From assembly GCA_003152795.1 (NCBI GenBank), contig PMBA01000387.1, positions 1 to 27,738 of the forward strand: a DNA stretch of 27,738 nucleotides, given 5' to 3'. The number at the start of each line of letters is the position of its first letter. Positions within the stretch are counted from its first letter, which is position 1. The notes beneath the pieces are model-generated. The model saw nothing but the letters and a program-made list of their open reading frames with translations. It was not told the origin of the DNA and did not search any database. Below, piece by piece: positions 20,916 through 27,738 of the stretch. The position numbers were made by a program, and so were the translations under genes. This stretch comes from Acidobacteriaceae bacterium (GTDB lineage: Bacteria; Acidobacteriota; Terriglobia; Terriglobales; Acidobacteriaceae).

Positions 20916-22136
20916 CTACAGCACGCGTTCCTGCGTATATCCCGCGGCACCCAGCGCCGAGATGATTTCGGCGATGTGCTCGGGGCCCCGGGTTTCCATC
21001 GTGATTTCGATCGCCGTTTCGCCCAGCCCCACCCCGTGGTACGCGCGGTCGTAGTCGGTCTCCACAATATTGGCGCGATGCTCGGCCAGTATGGATGTGA
21101 GGCGATTGAGCGCGCCGGGATAGTCGGGCAGATGCACCCGCAGGCGCACCAGGCGCCCGTCTTTGACCAGGCCACGCTCGATGATGCGCGACAGCAGCGT
21201 CACGTCGATGTTTCCGCCGCACACCAGCACTGCAACTTTCTTTCCCGTGAAAGGCAGCTTGCGGTTGACTAGGGCCGCGAGCGCAGCCGCGCCTGCCCCT
21301 TCGGCCAGAGTCTTTTCGCGCTCCAGCAACAACAAAATGGCGTTGGCGATTTCTTCTTCTTCGACCGTAACGATGTCGTCCACATATTTCTGAACCAGCG
21401 GCAGGGTGCGGTCGCCCGCCCGTCGGACAGCGATGCCATCGGCTATGGTCGACGCTGCCTTCAGCGTCACGGGCTTGCCTTCGGCGACGGCAACCTTCAT
21501 GGACGGCAGGCGCGTGGGCTCAACTCCGAAAACTTTAATCCGTCGCTTCGACTCTGAAGTCGATTCTTTCAGCGCGCACGCGATGCCGCCGATCAATCCT
21601 CCCCCACCGATCGGAACGACCACCGCTTCGACGTCGGGATGCTGCTCGAGCAACTCCAGACCGATCGTGCCCTGCCCCGCGATCACCGCGTCGTCATCGA
21701 AAGCGTGCACGAACGTAAGCTGCTCAGCCTGGCTGCGCCGCACGGACTCTTCGAAGGCTTCGTCATAATTGGCCCCGTGCAGCACCACATCGGCGCCGTA
21801 ACCGCGCGTCGCCGATACCTTGATGAGGGGCGTCGTCAGCGGCATGCATATCTGCGCCCGGATGCCGAGCTTGCCCGCATGGTACGCCACCCCCTGCGCG
21901 TGATTTCCAGCCGAAGCCGCAATCACGCCTCGCGCCCGTTCTTCCGGACCCAGTTGCAGCAACTTGTTCAACGCCCCACGCTCCTTAAAAGAGCCGGTTC
22001 GCTGCAGGTTGTCGAGCTTCAAATAAACCTGGTTGCCGGTGGACTCGGAAAACGTCTCGGAACGCGCGCAGGGAGAAAGGTAGATGGAACTGCGAATGCG
22101 CCCCAAGGCCGACTGGATGTCGCTCAGCGTGATCAT
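20916..22136 (-). CDS. ilvA: Threonine ammonia-lyase (threonine dehydratase) with ACT domain
   Basis: A 406-residue PLP enzyme of fold type II that deaminates threonine to 2-oxobutanoate, the entry step to isoleucine. The PLP lysine is K51 in RTGSFKERGA; SAGNHAQGVA (75-84) is the substrate-binding loop and GGGGLIGG (177-184) the phosphate-binding glycine loop. Residues 325-406 form one ACT-type domain (RLRVHLPDYPGALNRLTSILAEHRANI) expected to bind an amino-acid effector. The single short C-terminal domain resembles the roughly 400-residue TdcB/IlvA1 type more than E. coli IlvA, so biosynthetic versus catabolic use cannot be fixed. It stands alone, divergent from the PilZ gene. Confidence 0.92.
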   Translation of the reverse strand: MITLSDIQSALGRIRSSIYLSPCARSETFSESTGNQVYLKLDNLQRTGSFKERGALNKLLQLGPEERARGVIAASAGNHAQGVAYHAGKLGIRAQICMPLTTPLIKVSATRGYGADVVLHGANYDEAFEESVRRSQAEQLTFVHAFDDDAVIAGQGTIGLELLEQHPDVEAVVVPIGGGGLIGGIACALKESTSESKRRIKVFGVEPTRLPSMKVAVAEGKPVTLKAASTIADGIAVRRAGDRTLPLVQKYVDDIVTVEEEEIANAILLLLEREKTLAEGAGAAALAALVNRKLPFTGKKVAVLVCGGNIDVTLLSRIIERGLVKDGRLVRLRVHLPDYPGALNRLTSILAEHRANIVETDYDRAYHGVGLGETAIEITMETRGPEHIAEIISALGAAGYTQERVL

Positions 22137-22446
22137 TTTTCGACTACCGCTACCGATGCTAGGTTTGGCAACATCTTACCTGATCCCGCATCTGATTTCC
22201 CCGTCGAGACCCAGCTTGCCCCCTCTCGCCATGGCCACGCTGTCGCAGACCGGACAGGCCCCCGTCTCTACGCTCCGGGAACAGCAACATTGCAGAGAGA
22301 GAAACGAAGGGAGCGGTCGTAATCGCGTCCAAAGTGCGACTTCCGTAATGGCCCTTTCGGACGGGGACTAAGCCCTTTCGAAACCTACCCAACCAGGAAA
22401 AAGCCCGTCAGAATAGGCTTTTAGAGGAGTTCACCCCCTGGGACTC
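22137..22446 (+). other. 310-nt divergent intergenic region
   Basis: This spacer separates ilvA (minus) from the PilZ gene (plus). I see no coding frame. The word CCCTTTCG occurs twice (around 22352 and 22373), and a hairpin lies at 22399-22422. The region does not fit the c-di-GMP or other riboswitch consensus sequences I know. Confidence 0.5.
22399..22422 (+). promoter_or_regulatory. Hairpin upstream of the PilZ gene
   Basis: AAAAGCC (22399-22405) and GGCTTTT (22416-22422) form a 7-bp perfect stem with a 10-nt loop, ending immediately before the AGAGGAG ribosome-binding sequence. It resembles a short terminator or attenuator in the leader of the PilZ gene. Confidence 0.45.
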
Positions 22447-23157
22447 ATGCCTACTTCGATCAGCGCCGTTCCCGCATCCCTTCCCGCCCATCGGAAGACG
22501 GCTGCGCGGGTCGCACTCTTTGACCTGCCCGAGGCCTCCGCTCAGCTCGTCACTGAGTGTTTTCGTCAATCTGGAATCGAAACCGTTTCGATCGCGCCCA
22601 AACATGCCGATCGATTGCAACACGAAAAGTTCGAGGCCTGCGTTTTGCCTCTCGGGGAACAGGCCCGCGGCATCATCGAGTTGGCTCGATCATCGGCTTC
22701 CAACAGCCGGATCATCATTTACGGCCTCGGCGGGACCGCGCAGGATAGCATGCGTTATTCGAAGTTGTGCCTGAACGCTGTCTTCCAAGAACCCCTCGAG
22801 CGCTCGGCCGCTATGAAACTCGTACGCTCGACTCGAATGCTCGTGCTGCACGAATTCCGCCGCTACGTCCGCATCCCCGTCATGACCGAGGTGGGAATCG
22901 CGATGGCCGATGGTGGCCGCATTACCGCCACCAGCCAGGAGATCAGTTCGGGCGGAATGTCGCTCAAAGGCAATCACGTGCCCGATCTAGGAGGCCTGGT
23001 CGAAGTCTCCTTCTCGTTGCTTACTCTGCCGCGCGTCTGGGTGCGCGGTCAGGTCACGTGGATAAAGGCGAACAAGACCTTCGGGATTCGCTTTGACGCT
23101 ACCGACGAGCGCCGGACACGCCTGAAAGAGTGGATCGTCGCGTATCTGGAGGCCTAG
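22447..23157 (+). CDS. PilZ-domain protein with receiver-like N-terminus
   Basis: A 236-residue protein. Residues 19-130 resemble a receiver-type alpha/beta domain (ARVALFDLPEASAQLVTECFRQSG, then EACVLPLG, RIIIYGLGG, NAVFQEPLE) but lack the acidic pair and phospho-acceptor aspartate, so it is degenerate. Residues 137-236 form a PilZ domain: R138 and R142 in RRYVRIPV, SQEISSGGMSLKG as a variant of the (D/N)xSxxG motif with Glu in place of Asp/Asn, and GQVTWIKANKTFGIRF. PilZ domains bind cyclic di-GMP; the motif change may weaken binding. The output is unknown. AGAGGAG lies 17 nt before the ATG, too far for good use; an in-frame CTG at 22438 is ideally spaced. Confidence 0.82.
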   Translation: MPTSISAVPASLPAHRKTAARVALFDLPEASAQLVTECFRQSGIETVSIAPKHADRLQHEKFEACVLPLGEQARGIIELARSSASNSRIIIYGLGGTAQDSMRYSKLCLNAVFQEPLERSAAMKLVRSTRMLVLHEFRRYVRIPVMTEVGIAMADGGRITATSQEISSGGMSLKGNHVPDLGGLVEVSFSLLTLPRVWVRGQVTWIKANKTFGIRFDATDERRTRLKEWIVAYLEA

Positions 23158-23220
23158 CCGTCCGTCAGCCCTCAGCTCTCACCTTCAGTGAAACCTTCTT
23201 TTCCTGTTCCCGTTCCCGGC

Positions 23221-23226
23221 TACAAT
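23221..23226 (+). promoter_or_regulatory. -10 box overlapping the DUF374 gene start
   Basis: TACAAT ends 7 nt before an in-frame GTG (23234) and overlaps the ATG at 23225. If used, the transcript would start at or next to the GTG, leaving no leader. No strong -35 is visible. Confidence 0.4.
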
Positions 23227-23986
23227 GATCGGCGTGAGTTCTTCTTCTGCCGTGCTTGATCCTGAGCCGCCCTCTGTCTTGGAAGCCCGGCGATTCTCGC
23301 TTCGACAGCGATTCCTTTTGTCGCTCATCAGTTGGGCGAGCTATCTCGCGATTTCGCTGATCGGTCCGACTCTTCGCTATTCCATCTCTTGGGAAGAGCC
23401 GCCTTCGCCGCCCGACGCCACTTACGAAAAGCCGGTGATCTACTCTTTCTGGCACCGGGCAGTGTTCGCCAGCGCCTGGCTTTGGAGAAAGACCGGAATC
23501 GCAGTGATGGTGAGCCGCAGCTTTGACGGGGAATATATCGCTCGGACGATTGAGAAACTTGGCTTCGTCGCGGTGCGTGGGTCCAGCAGTCGCGGCGGCG
23601 CGAACGCGCTGCTCGGCTTGAGAAGCCAACTGGAACGGGGCAACCTCGTCGCGTTTACCATTGACGGCCCGCGCGGCCCGAAATACGTGGCCAAGCCCGG
23701 CCCCGTGCTGCTGTCGCGCTCCACTGCCTTCCCCATGGCGGCGTTCTACGTCGCGCTCAGCGATGCCTGGGTGCTGAACTCATGGGATCAGCTGATGATC
23801 CCGAAGCCATTTTCGAAGGCCCTGGTACGCTTCAGCGCCAAGATGCGAGTTCCCGCGGCAGCCGGCGATGAGGAGATGGCTGATTTCCACCAGCAGTTGC
23901 AAGCCGCGCTCGAACGCGTCACCCGCTTCGCCGAGGACCACGTTGCGCAAGTAGGATCGCCGGACTTCCCCATCATCAAGGCCTAG
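23225..23986 (+). CDS. DUF374 lysophospholipid acyltransferase-like protein
   Basis: A 253-residue protein of the DUF374 (LPLAT superfamily) group. A hydrophobic anchor lies at about 30-48. The family box VIYSFWHRAVFASAW (71-85) supplies the histidine in place of the usual HxxxxD arrangement. SRSFDGEYIA (98-107), VRGSSSRGGANALL (117-130) and FTIDGPRGPKYVAKPG (144-159) are the strongest family motifs. It is probably a membrane-associated acyltransferase acting on a glycolipid or lipid A-like acceptor, but no substrate can be assigned. The start could be GTG 23234 rather than ATG 23225, because the ATG lies inside a TACAAT box. There is no Shine-Dalgarno sequence at either. Confidence 0.85.
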   Translation: MIGVSSSSAVLDPEPPSVLEARRFSLRQRFLLSLISWASYLAISLIGPTLRYSISWEEPPSPPDATYEKPVIYSFWHRAVFASAWLWRKTGIAVMVSRSFDGEYIARTIEKLGFVAVRGSSSRGGANALLGLRSQLERGNLVAFTIDGPRGPKYVAKPGPVLLSRSTAFPMAAFYVALSDAWVLNSWDQLMIPKPFSKALVRFSAKMRVPAAAGDEEMADFHQQLQAALERVTRFAEDHVAQVGSPDFPIIKA

Positions 23987-23995
23987 CCATCCGCA

Positions 23996-24018
23996 ATGGA
24001 GCGCCCGGCGTCCCCGCC
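23996..24018 (+). repeat. Dispersed intergenic repeat, copy B
   Basis: The second copy of the 23-bp word found at 1330-1352, with two differences. It lies 10 nt after the DUF374 stop and is followed by a GC-rich inverted stretch (CCGCGAAGCGGC) before the heptamer array. Confidence 0.5.
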
Positions 24019-24061
24019 CGGTTCGATGAACGGCCCATCCAGCCGCGAAGCGGCAGCCTTG

Positions 24062-24194
24062 GCTCGAAGCTCGAAGCTCGAAGCTCGCAGCTCGTAGCTC
24101 GAAGCTCGTAGCTCGAAGCTCGCAGCTCGTGGCTCGAAGCTCGTAGCTCGAAGCTCGCAGCTCGTGGCTCGAAGCTCGTAGCTCGAAGCTCGCA
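24062..24194 (+). repeat. Heptamer tandem array GCTCGNN (19 units)
   Basis: Nineteen uninterrupted 7-bp units share GCTCG; only the last two bases vary (AA, TA, CA or TG). The order is not random: units 6-10 (AA, TA, AA, CA, TG) recur as units 11-15 and, without the last unit, as 16-19, giving a 35-bp higher-order period. Only a short partial unit (GCTC) follows. It lies between the DUF374 gene and the cobalamin riboswitch promoter. On the minus strand it reads as part of a long open frame (ELRASS-type repeats), which I take to be an artefact of a 7-bp unit that avoids stops. Confidence 0.92.
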
Positions 24195-24204
24195 GCTCTC
24201 ACGT

Positions 24205-24234
24205 TTGACTTTGTGTCGGCACGCCCGGTAAATT
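24205..24234 (+). promoter_or_regulatory. Candidate promoter of the cobalamin riboswitch unit
   Basis: TTGACT (24205-24210), an 18-bp spacer and TAAATT (24229-24234) give a reasonable sigma-70 promoter. It starts 7 bp after the heptamer array ends and would initiate near 24241, upstream of the riboswitch. Confidence 0.5.
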
Positions 24235-24269
24235 TGCGGGGCTGCTGTTTCTGCTCTTTCTCAATATCA

Positions 24270-24463
24270 GGTTCGCGCATGATCGTAGCCCGGCCAAACG
24301 CCGGCGCTATGGGAAGCGGGTGTAAATCCCGCGCTGCCGCGCAACTGTAAGCGAGGACAACGCAACCGGTCACTGGGGAAATCCTGGGAAGGCCGGTTGT
24401 AGTAGCCGGATGCTGGGCCAAAACCGCATCCTGACTCGCAAAGCCAGGAGACCGGCGTGAACC
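24270..24463 (+). promoter_or_regulatory. Cobalamin (B12) riboswitch
   Basis: The 194-nt leader carries the core of the cobalamin aptamer in order: GGGAAGCGGGTG with AAATCCCGC, GCTGCCGCGCAACTGTAA, CACTGGGGAAATCCTGGGAAGG, and the B12 box AAGCCAGGAGACCGGC (24441-24456). The closing stem pairs GGTTCGCGC (24270-24278) with GCGTGAACC (24455-24463) through one G-U pair, which sets the borders. Forty nt separate it from the TonB receptor start. There CCTTT (24476-24480) can pair with AAAGG (24489-24493) of the ribosome-binding site, a plausible translational off-switch when cobalamin is bound. The aptamer is firm; the switching hairpin is inferred. Confidence 0.95.
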
Positions 24464-24502
24464 GTCCACACCAACCCTTTCGCGTGATAAAGGAGACGTG
24501 AC

Positions 24503-26728
24503 ATGCGGTTTTCCGGTCCATTCGCCGCCGTATTTTTTCTGTTGTCTTTTCTGTCCAGCGCGTCCGCCGAAATCAAAATTAAAGTGGTCGATCCTCAAGA
24601 CGCCGTCGTCGCCGGCGCCGAGGTGCAATTGCTCAAGCCGGGGAAGTCCGTTCCCGCGGCCGTGCAAAGCACGTCCGCCGAAGGGTTCGCGATTTTTCGC
24701 GAGGCGGCATCCCGCTCTTATCGTGTCCAGGTGTTGGCGCCGGGCTTCGCGGCAGAAATCGTGACACTGGATCTTTCCCCGACTCCTGAAGTCATCACCA
24801 TCAAACTCCGATTGGCGACGGCGGCGGAAACCGTAGTGGTGACCGCGACTCGCACCCCAGTTCCAAGCCAGGCCGCGGGCACTGACGTTGACACTCTTAG
24901 CAGCCAGCAGTTGGAGGTAATGCAGCCGATTGCCGCGGACGACGCCATGCGCTTTCTGCCGGGCGCGGTTGTGAATACTGCCGGGCAACGCGGCGGAATC
25001 TCCTCTCTCTTTGTTCGCGGCGGCGAGTCCACTTACAACAAAGTAATCGTCGATGGGGTTGCCATCGATAACCCGGGCGAAACGTTCGACTTTGGCACCC
25101 TACCCCTGGCGCAAGCGGACCGTGTGGAATTTGTGCGGGGCGCGCAGAGCACTTTGTACGGCTCCGATGCCATGACCAGCGTGGTGCAGGTGTGGACGCG
25201 CACCGGAAGCACTCCGGTCCCTGAACTCCGCTTTGGCTCCGATGGAGGGAATTTCGCAACGGCCAACGGTTACGCGTCTTTGGCCGGCGCCAACGGACGC
25301 TTCGACTATAACTTCTTCGGCAACCAGTTCAACACCCACGGCCAGGGCGTGAACGCTGCCTACTCGGATTCGCTCGCGGGCGCGAATGCCGGAGTCAGGC
25401 TGGCCAACGAGGTCTCCTTGCGCGTGCGCATGCGCCACTCCAACAGTCGCACCGGAGTTCCCGGGGAATGGAGCTTCAATGGCTACGACCCGCCGGTAAA
25501 TGTGAATGGAGTGATGCAGCCCCTGCAGCCCGATCCCAGCGAATGGTCGCACCAGAATAATCTCTTGGGAAGTGTGGAACTTACCGTGGGCGCGCCTTCG
25601 GGTTGGCAGCACCGATTCACCGGCTTCGACTCCCTCTACCGCTACACCGACGTGAATCAGAACAGCAGTCCTGCCAGCTATGACTCCTATCCGGACCGCT
25701 ACGACTCCCACGACAACCGCGTGGGATTCGAATATCAGGGTGATTACTCGGAGCGAACCTGGGCGCACAGCACCTTTGGATATCGCATCGAAAATGAGAA
25801 TGGTGTTATTTCCGATCTGGATTCCCCTCCTCCCGCGCCCGGCCAGCGTTTGGGTCAGGATGCATACCTGCAACAGCAGCTTACGCTGGGCAGGCTCTCG
25901 GCCATCGCGGGCGGACGTTTCGTTCACAGCAGCGCATACGGCAATACCGGCGTGCCGCGGGTTGCGCTGACTTTGCTGGCGTTGCGCGGCGGAGACTTGC
26001 TTTCTGGAACGCGCTTGCGTTTTTCCTATGCCACCGGGTTTATGGAACCCGCGCTTTACCAGGTCTTTGGCGAGACGGGGTATGGCTACGCCTCGAACCG
26101 TAACCTGTTACCTGAGCGCACTCGATCCTTTGAGGCCGGATTCGAGCAGCGACTGTTGGCGGGGCGTTGGGCCCTCAACGCAACTTACTTCAATAACCTT
26201 TTCCATGATCGGATCGAGGCCCTACCCAATAAAACGGGCGAATACCAGTTTTTCAACGTGGAACAATCTTTCGCTCACGGCGCCGAAGTTGAGCTGCAAG
26301 GAAGAATCCGATCGGGATTGTCGCTGACCATGGCTTATACCTATACCTCAACCGAGATACTCGATAATCCCGTGTGTACGCAGGCGGCCCCGTGTTATTT
26401 TCCGTACGCTCCGGGAGATCCCTTGCTCCATCGCCCCAAGCATGCGGCAACCACGCTCCTCAGCTATCTGGGCACGCGATGGGGCGTGAATCTGGGAGCG
26501 AGCTTCGTGGGGCGTCGCCCAGACGACGACTTTGACGGCCTCAACATTTTCCACGCCGCCGGCTACACGCGCGTCGATCTCGGCGGATGGTACGCGATCA
26601 ATTCGCGAATCACCGCTTACGCAAATGTCGGGAACGCGCTCAACGACCACTACAACGAAGTGGTCGGATATCCGGCGCTGACCGCAAACTTTCGCGCAGG
26701 CGTGAGATTTCGGATCGGAGGGGATTAG
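24503..26728 (+). CDS. TonB-dependent outer-membrane receptor, probably for cobalamin (BtuB-like)
   Basis: A 741-residue receptor with AAAGGAG 7 nt before the ATG. Residues 1-22 are a signal peptide. Residues 23-103 form a carboxypeptidase-regulatory-like beta-sandwich domain, common in Acidobacteriota and Bacteroidota receptors. TonB-box-like ETVVVTATRTP (109-119) leads into the plug (about 120-235) with SSLFVRGGESTYNKVIVDGVAIDNPG and RVEFVRGAQSTLYGSDAM. The rest is the 22-strand barrel, ending in the aromatic-containing strand ANFRAGVRFRIGGD. Substrate assignment to cobalamin or a related corrinoid comes from the riboswitch directly upstream, not from the barrel. No ABC transporter genes (btuCDF) accompany it here. 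Confidence 0.92.
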   Translation: MRFSGPFAAVFFLLSFLSSASAEIKIKVVDPQDAVVAGAEVQLLKPGKSVPAAVQSTSAEGFAIFREAASRSYRVQVLAPGFAAEIVTLDLSPTPEVITIKLRLATAAETVVVTATRTPVPSQAAGTDVDTLSSQQLEVMQPIAADDAMRFLPGAVVNTAGQRGGISSLFVRGGESTYNKVIVDGVAIDNPGETFDFGTLPLAQADRVEFVRGAQSTLYGSDAMTSVVQVWTRTGSTPVPELRFGSDGGNFATANGYASLAGANGRFDYNFFGNQFNTHGQGVNAAYSDSLAGANAGVRLANEVSLRVRMRHSNSRTGVPGEWSFNGYDPPVNVNGVMQPLQPDPSEWSHQNNLLGSVELTVGAPSGWQHRFTGFDSLYRYTDVNQNSSPASYDSYPDRYDSHDNRVGFEYQGDYSERTWAHSTFGYRIENENGVISDLDSPPPAPGQRLGQDAYLQQQLTLGRLSAIAGGRFVHSSAYGNTGVPRVALTLLALRGGDLLSGTRLRFSYATGFMEPALYQVFGETGYGYASNRNLLPERTRSFEAGFEQRLLAGRWALNATYFNNLFHDRIEALPNKTGEYQFFNVEQSFAHGAEVELQGRIRSGLSLTMAYTYTSTEILDNPVCTQAAPCYFPYAPGDPLLHRPKHAATTLLSYLGTRWGVNLGASFVGRRPDDDFDGLNIFHAAGYTRVDLGGWYAINSRITAYANVGNALNDHYNEVVGYPALTANFRAGVRFRIGGD

Positions 26729-26729
26729 G

Positions 26730-27497
26730 CTAACGCCGGCTGCCGGCCGTCTGTTTTGACTCGTCGTCGGATTCAAGATCCTCGGACTGAAGATCATCCG
26801 CCGCAACCGGCCTGCGGGGCGGAGCTGGGGCCGTTCCGCCGTTGTAGCGGTGTCGTACCTGGTGGAGTTTCTCCACTTCCTTTTCCCCGAGCGGTTGCTC
26901 GTTGCCGAGCAAATGTGTGACCAGCGCGATCTTCGCGAAGTGCTCCACCGTCTCCATTTTCATGTAGGCACTCTCAAGCGACGACCCAAACGTCACCACC
27001 CCATGATTCGCCATCAGGATGGCATCATGATTCGGAATCAGCGGCTCCAGTGCGTCGGTCAGTTCGGGCGTCCCCGGTGTGCCGTAGCGGGCCAGCGGAA
27101 TCGAGCCCAGTCCGACCACCACTTCGCACACCAGCGGCCGGTTCAGGTCGTAACCCGAAGCGGCAAACCCCGTGGCAGTCGGCGGGTGAGCGTGGACGAT
27201 GCCCTGCACGTCGGGCCGCAGCCGATATATCAGCAGGTGCATCCCGATCTCGCTCGAAACTCTGCGCTTGCCCGCAAGCCGCTTTCCGTCCATGTCCACA
27301 ATCACCATGTCGGAAGCGCGCATCCTGCCCTTGCTTAAACAGGTCGGAGTTACCAGCAGGCGGTTTTCGTCGAGCCGCACGGACAAGTTCCCGTCCGTGG
27401 CCGCAACAAAACCGTTTTCGTGCAGCATCCGGCCGAACTGCACAATCGCAAGTCGATGCTGCCGGTCGCTGGACATTGGGAAACCCTGAGCGGTCAT
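26730..27497 (-). CDS. Class II aldolase/adducin family protein (FucA-like)
   Basis: A 255-residue protein of the zinc-dependent class II aldolase/adducin family. E83 (RRVSSEIGMH), H102 and H104 (VHAHPPTATG) and H165 (MANHGVVTFG) match the acid and the three zinc-binding histidines of fuculose-phosphate aldolase. DGNLSVRL near residue 36 is the phosphate-binding turn. A sugar-phosphate aldolase, epimerase or methylthioribulose-phosphate dehydratase role is possible. The tail (220-255) is long, disordered and acidic, with no family counterpart. ATG 27497 or ATG 27476 could be the start; neither has a clear ribosome-binding site. It converges on the TonB receptor gene with one base between stops. 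Confidence 0.85.
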   Translation of the reverse strand: MTAQGFPMSSDRQHRLAIVQFGRMLHENGFVAATDGNLSVRLDENRLLVTPTCLSKGRMRASDMVIVDMDGKRLAGKRRVSSEIGMHLLIYRLRPDVQGIVHAHPPTATGFAASGYDLNRPLVCEVVVGLGSIPLARYGTPGTPELTDALEPLIPNHDAILMANHGVVTFGSSLESAYMKMETVEHFAKIALVTHLLGNEQPLGEKEVEKLHQVRHRYNGGTAPAPPRRPVAADDLQSEDLESDDESKQTAGSRR

Positions 27498-27622
27498 GGT
27501 ACAGCACGTCTCGGAACCCTTACAACCACTAGAAGGTCAAAATATGTAAAAATCGCCGGTCTAGAGCCGAGGCCTCGCCCCGCCCGCCGAACCCCGGCAC
27601 CGGCCAGACGCCCCCCAAACCC

Positions 27623-27628
27623 TATAAT
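27623..27628 (+). promoter_or_regulatory. -10 box directly before queA
   Basis: A perfect TATAAT ends 7 nt before the queA ATG. Initiation at the normal distance would fall at the start codon. No matching -35 is seen in the GC-rich sequence upstream. Confidence 0.45.
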
Positions 27629-27635
27629 CTCCTCG

Positions 27636-27738
27636 ATGCTCGTCTCCGACTTCCATTTTGACCTGCCGCCCGATCGCATTGCGCAGGAGCCGTTGCCCGA
27701 CCGCTCCGCATCCCGGCTGCTTCACCTGAATCGTCTCC
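27636..27738 (+). CDS. queA: QueA, S-adenosylmethionine:tRNA ribosyltransferase-isomerase (N-terminal start)
   Basis: The first 34 codons of a gene running off the right edge. The protein begins MLVSDFHFDLPPDRIAQEPL and continues PDRSASRLLHLNRL, the very conserved N-terminus of QueA (DFxFxLPxxxIAQxPxxxRxxSRLL). QueA transfers the ribosyl part of SAM to preQ1-modified tRNA, making epoxyqueuosine. The start at 27636 lacks a Shine-Dalgarno sequence and follows a TATAAT box by 7 nt, so the mRNA may be leaderless. Confidence 0.9.
   Translation, partial: MLVSDFHFDLPPDRIAQEPLPDRSASRLLHLNRL

Noticed and set aside
22232..22247. A GG-N10-GC pair resembling a sigma-54 promoter before the PilZ gene
   Set aside because: Only the invariant dinucleotides fit; several other consensus positions fail, and the site is 200 nt from the gene.
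24062..24194. Heptamer array considered as a CRISPR
   Set aside because: Units are contiguous 7-mers with no unique spacers of 25-40 bp, and no cas genes are present.
23780..24988. A 402-codon minus-strand open frame across the heptamer array and riboswitch
   Set aside because: It runs antisense through the cobalamin riboswitch and two coding genes; it is open because a 7-bp unit lacking stops keeps all frames clear.

Overview
The window looks like a chromosomal segment of an Acidobacteriota bacterium, most likely class Terriglobia (Koribacter-like). I infer this from high GC, a Gram-negative envelope (L- and P-ring flagellar proteins, outer-membrane barrels, and a TonB receptor with an N-terminal carboxypeptidase-regulatory-like domain), a PqqE homologue, and intergenic spacers built from short repeated words. 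This assignment comes from gene content, not from a database match.

Layout. 1-4700: the 3' end of pqqE, a membrane-anchored TPR protein, a class-V aminotransferase divergent from a secreted GH5 glycosidase, and a fluoride-resistance unit (fluoride riboswitch, crcB, DUF190 gene) on the minus strand. 4726-7749: a lipid/ribosome block, yceD-rpmF-plsX-fabD, interrupted by two long intergenic hairpins. 7914-8360: a small membrane protein on the minus strand. 8439-10198: a chemotaxis block, cheY-cheX followed by a second, tandemly duplicated unit in which cheY has decayed and cheX is intact. 10478-18705: a flagellar rod, ring and hook-filament-junction cluster, flgF-flgG-flgA-flgH-flgI-flgJ, then flgM, a small unknown gene, flgN, flgK and flgL. 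18771-27738: housekeeping and accessory genes: a YtxH-like protein, an outer-membrane barrel, yceH, threonine ammonia-lyase, a PilZ protein, a DUF374 acyltransferase, a heptamer tandem-repeat array, a cobalamin riboswitch with its TonB-dependent receptor, a class II aldolase, and the first codons of queA.

Regulation can be read from the sequence. flgF has a -24/-12 (sigma-54) promoter with exact GG-N10-GC spacing. cheY and flgM each have a FliA-type (sigma-28) promoter with the 11-bp spacer. FlgM is the anti-sigma factor of FliA, so this suggests a sigma-54 to sigma-28 flagellar hierarchy with FlgM inside its own regulon. Two metabolite riboswitches (fluoride, cobalamin) both sit next to Shine-Dalgarno sequences that could be sequestered. 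Several downstream genes (DUF374 gene, queA, perhaps yceH) have a -10 box so close to the start codon that they may be leaderless.

I see no tRNA, rRNA, CRISPR array, insertion sequence or phage gene. I did not find a wholly new multi-gene system. The least explained items are the decayed tandem cheY, the small gene between flgM and flgN, the tetrapeptide repeat inside FlgA, and the repeat-built intergenic hairpins and heptamer array.
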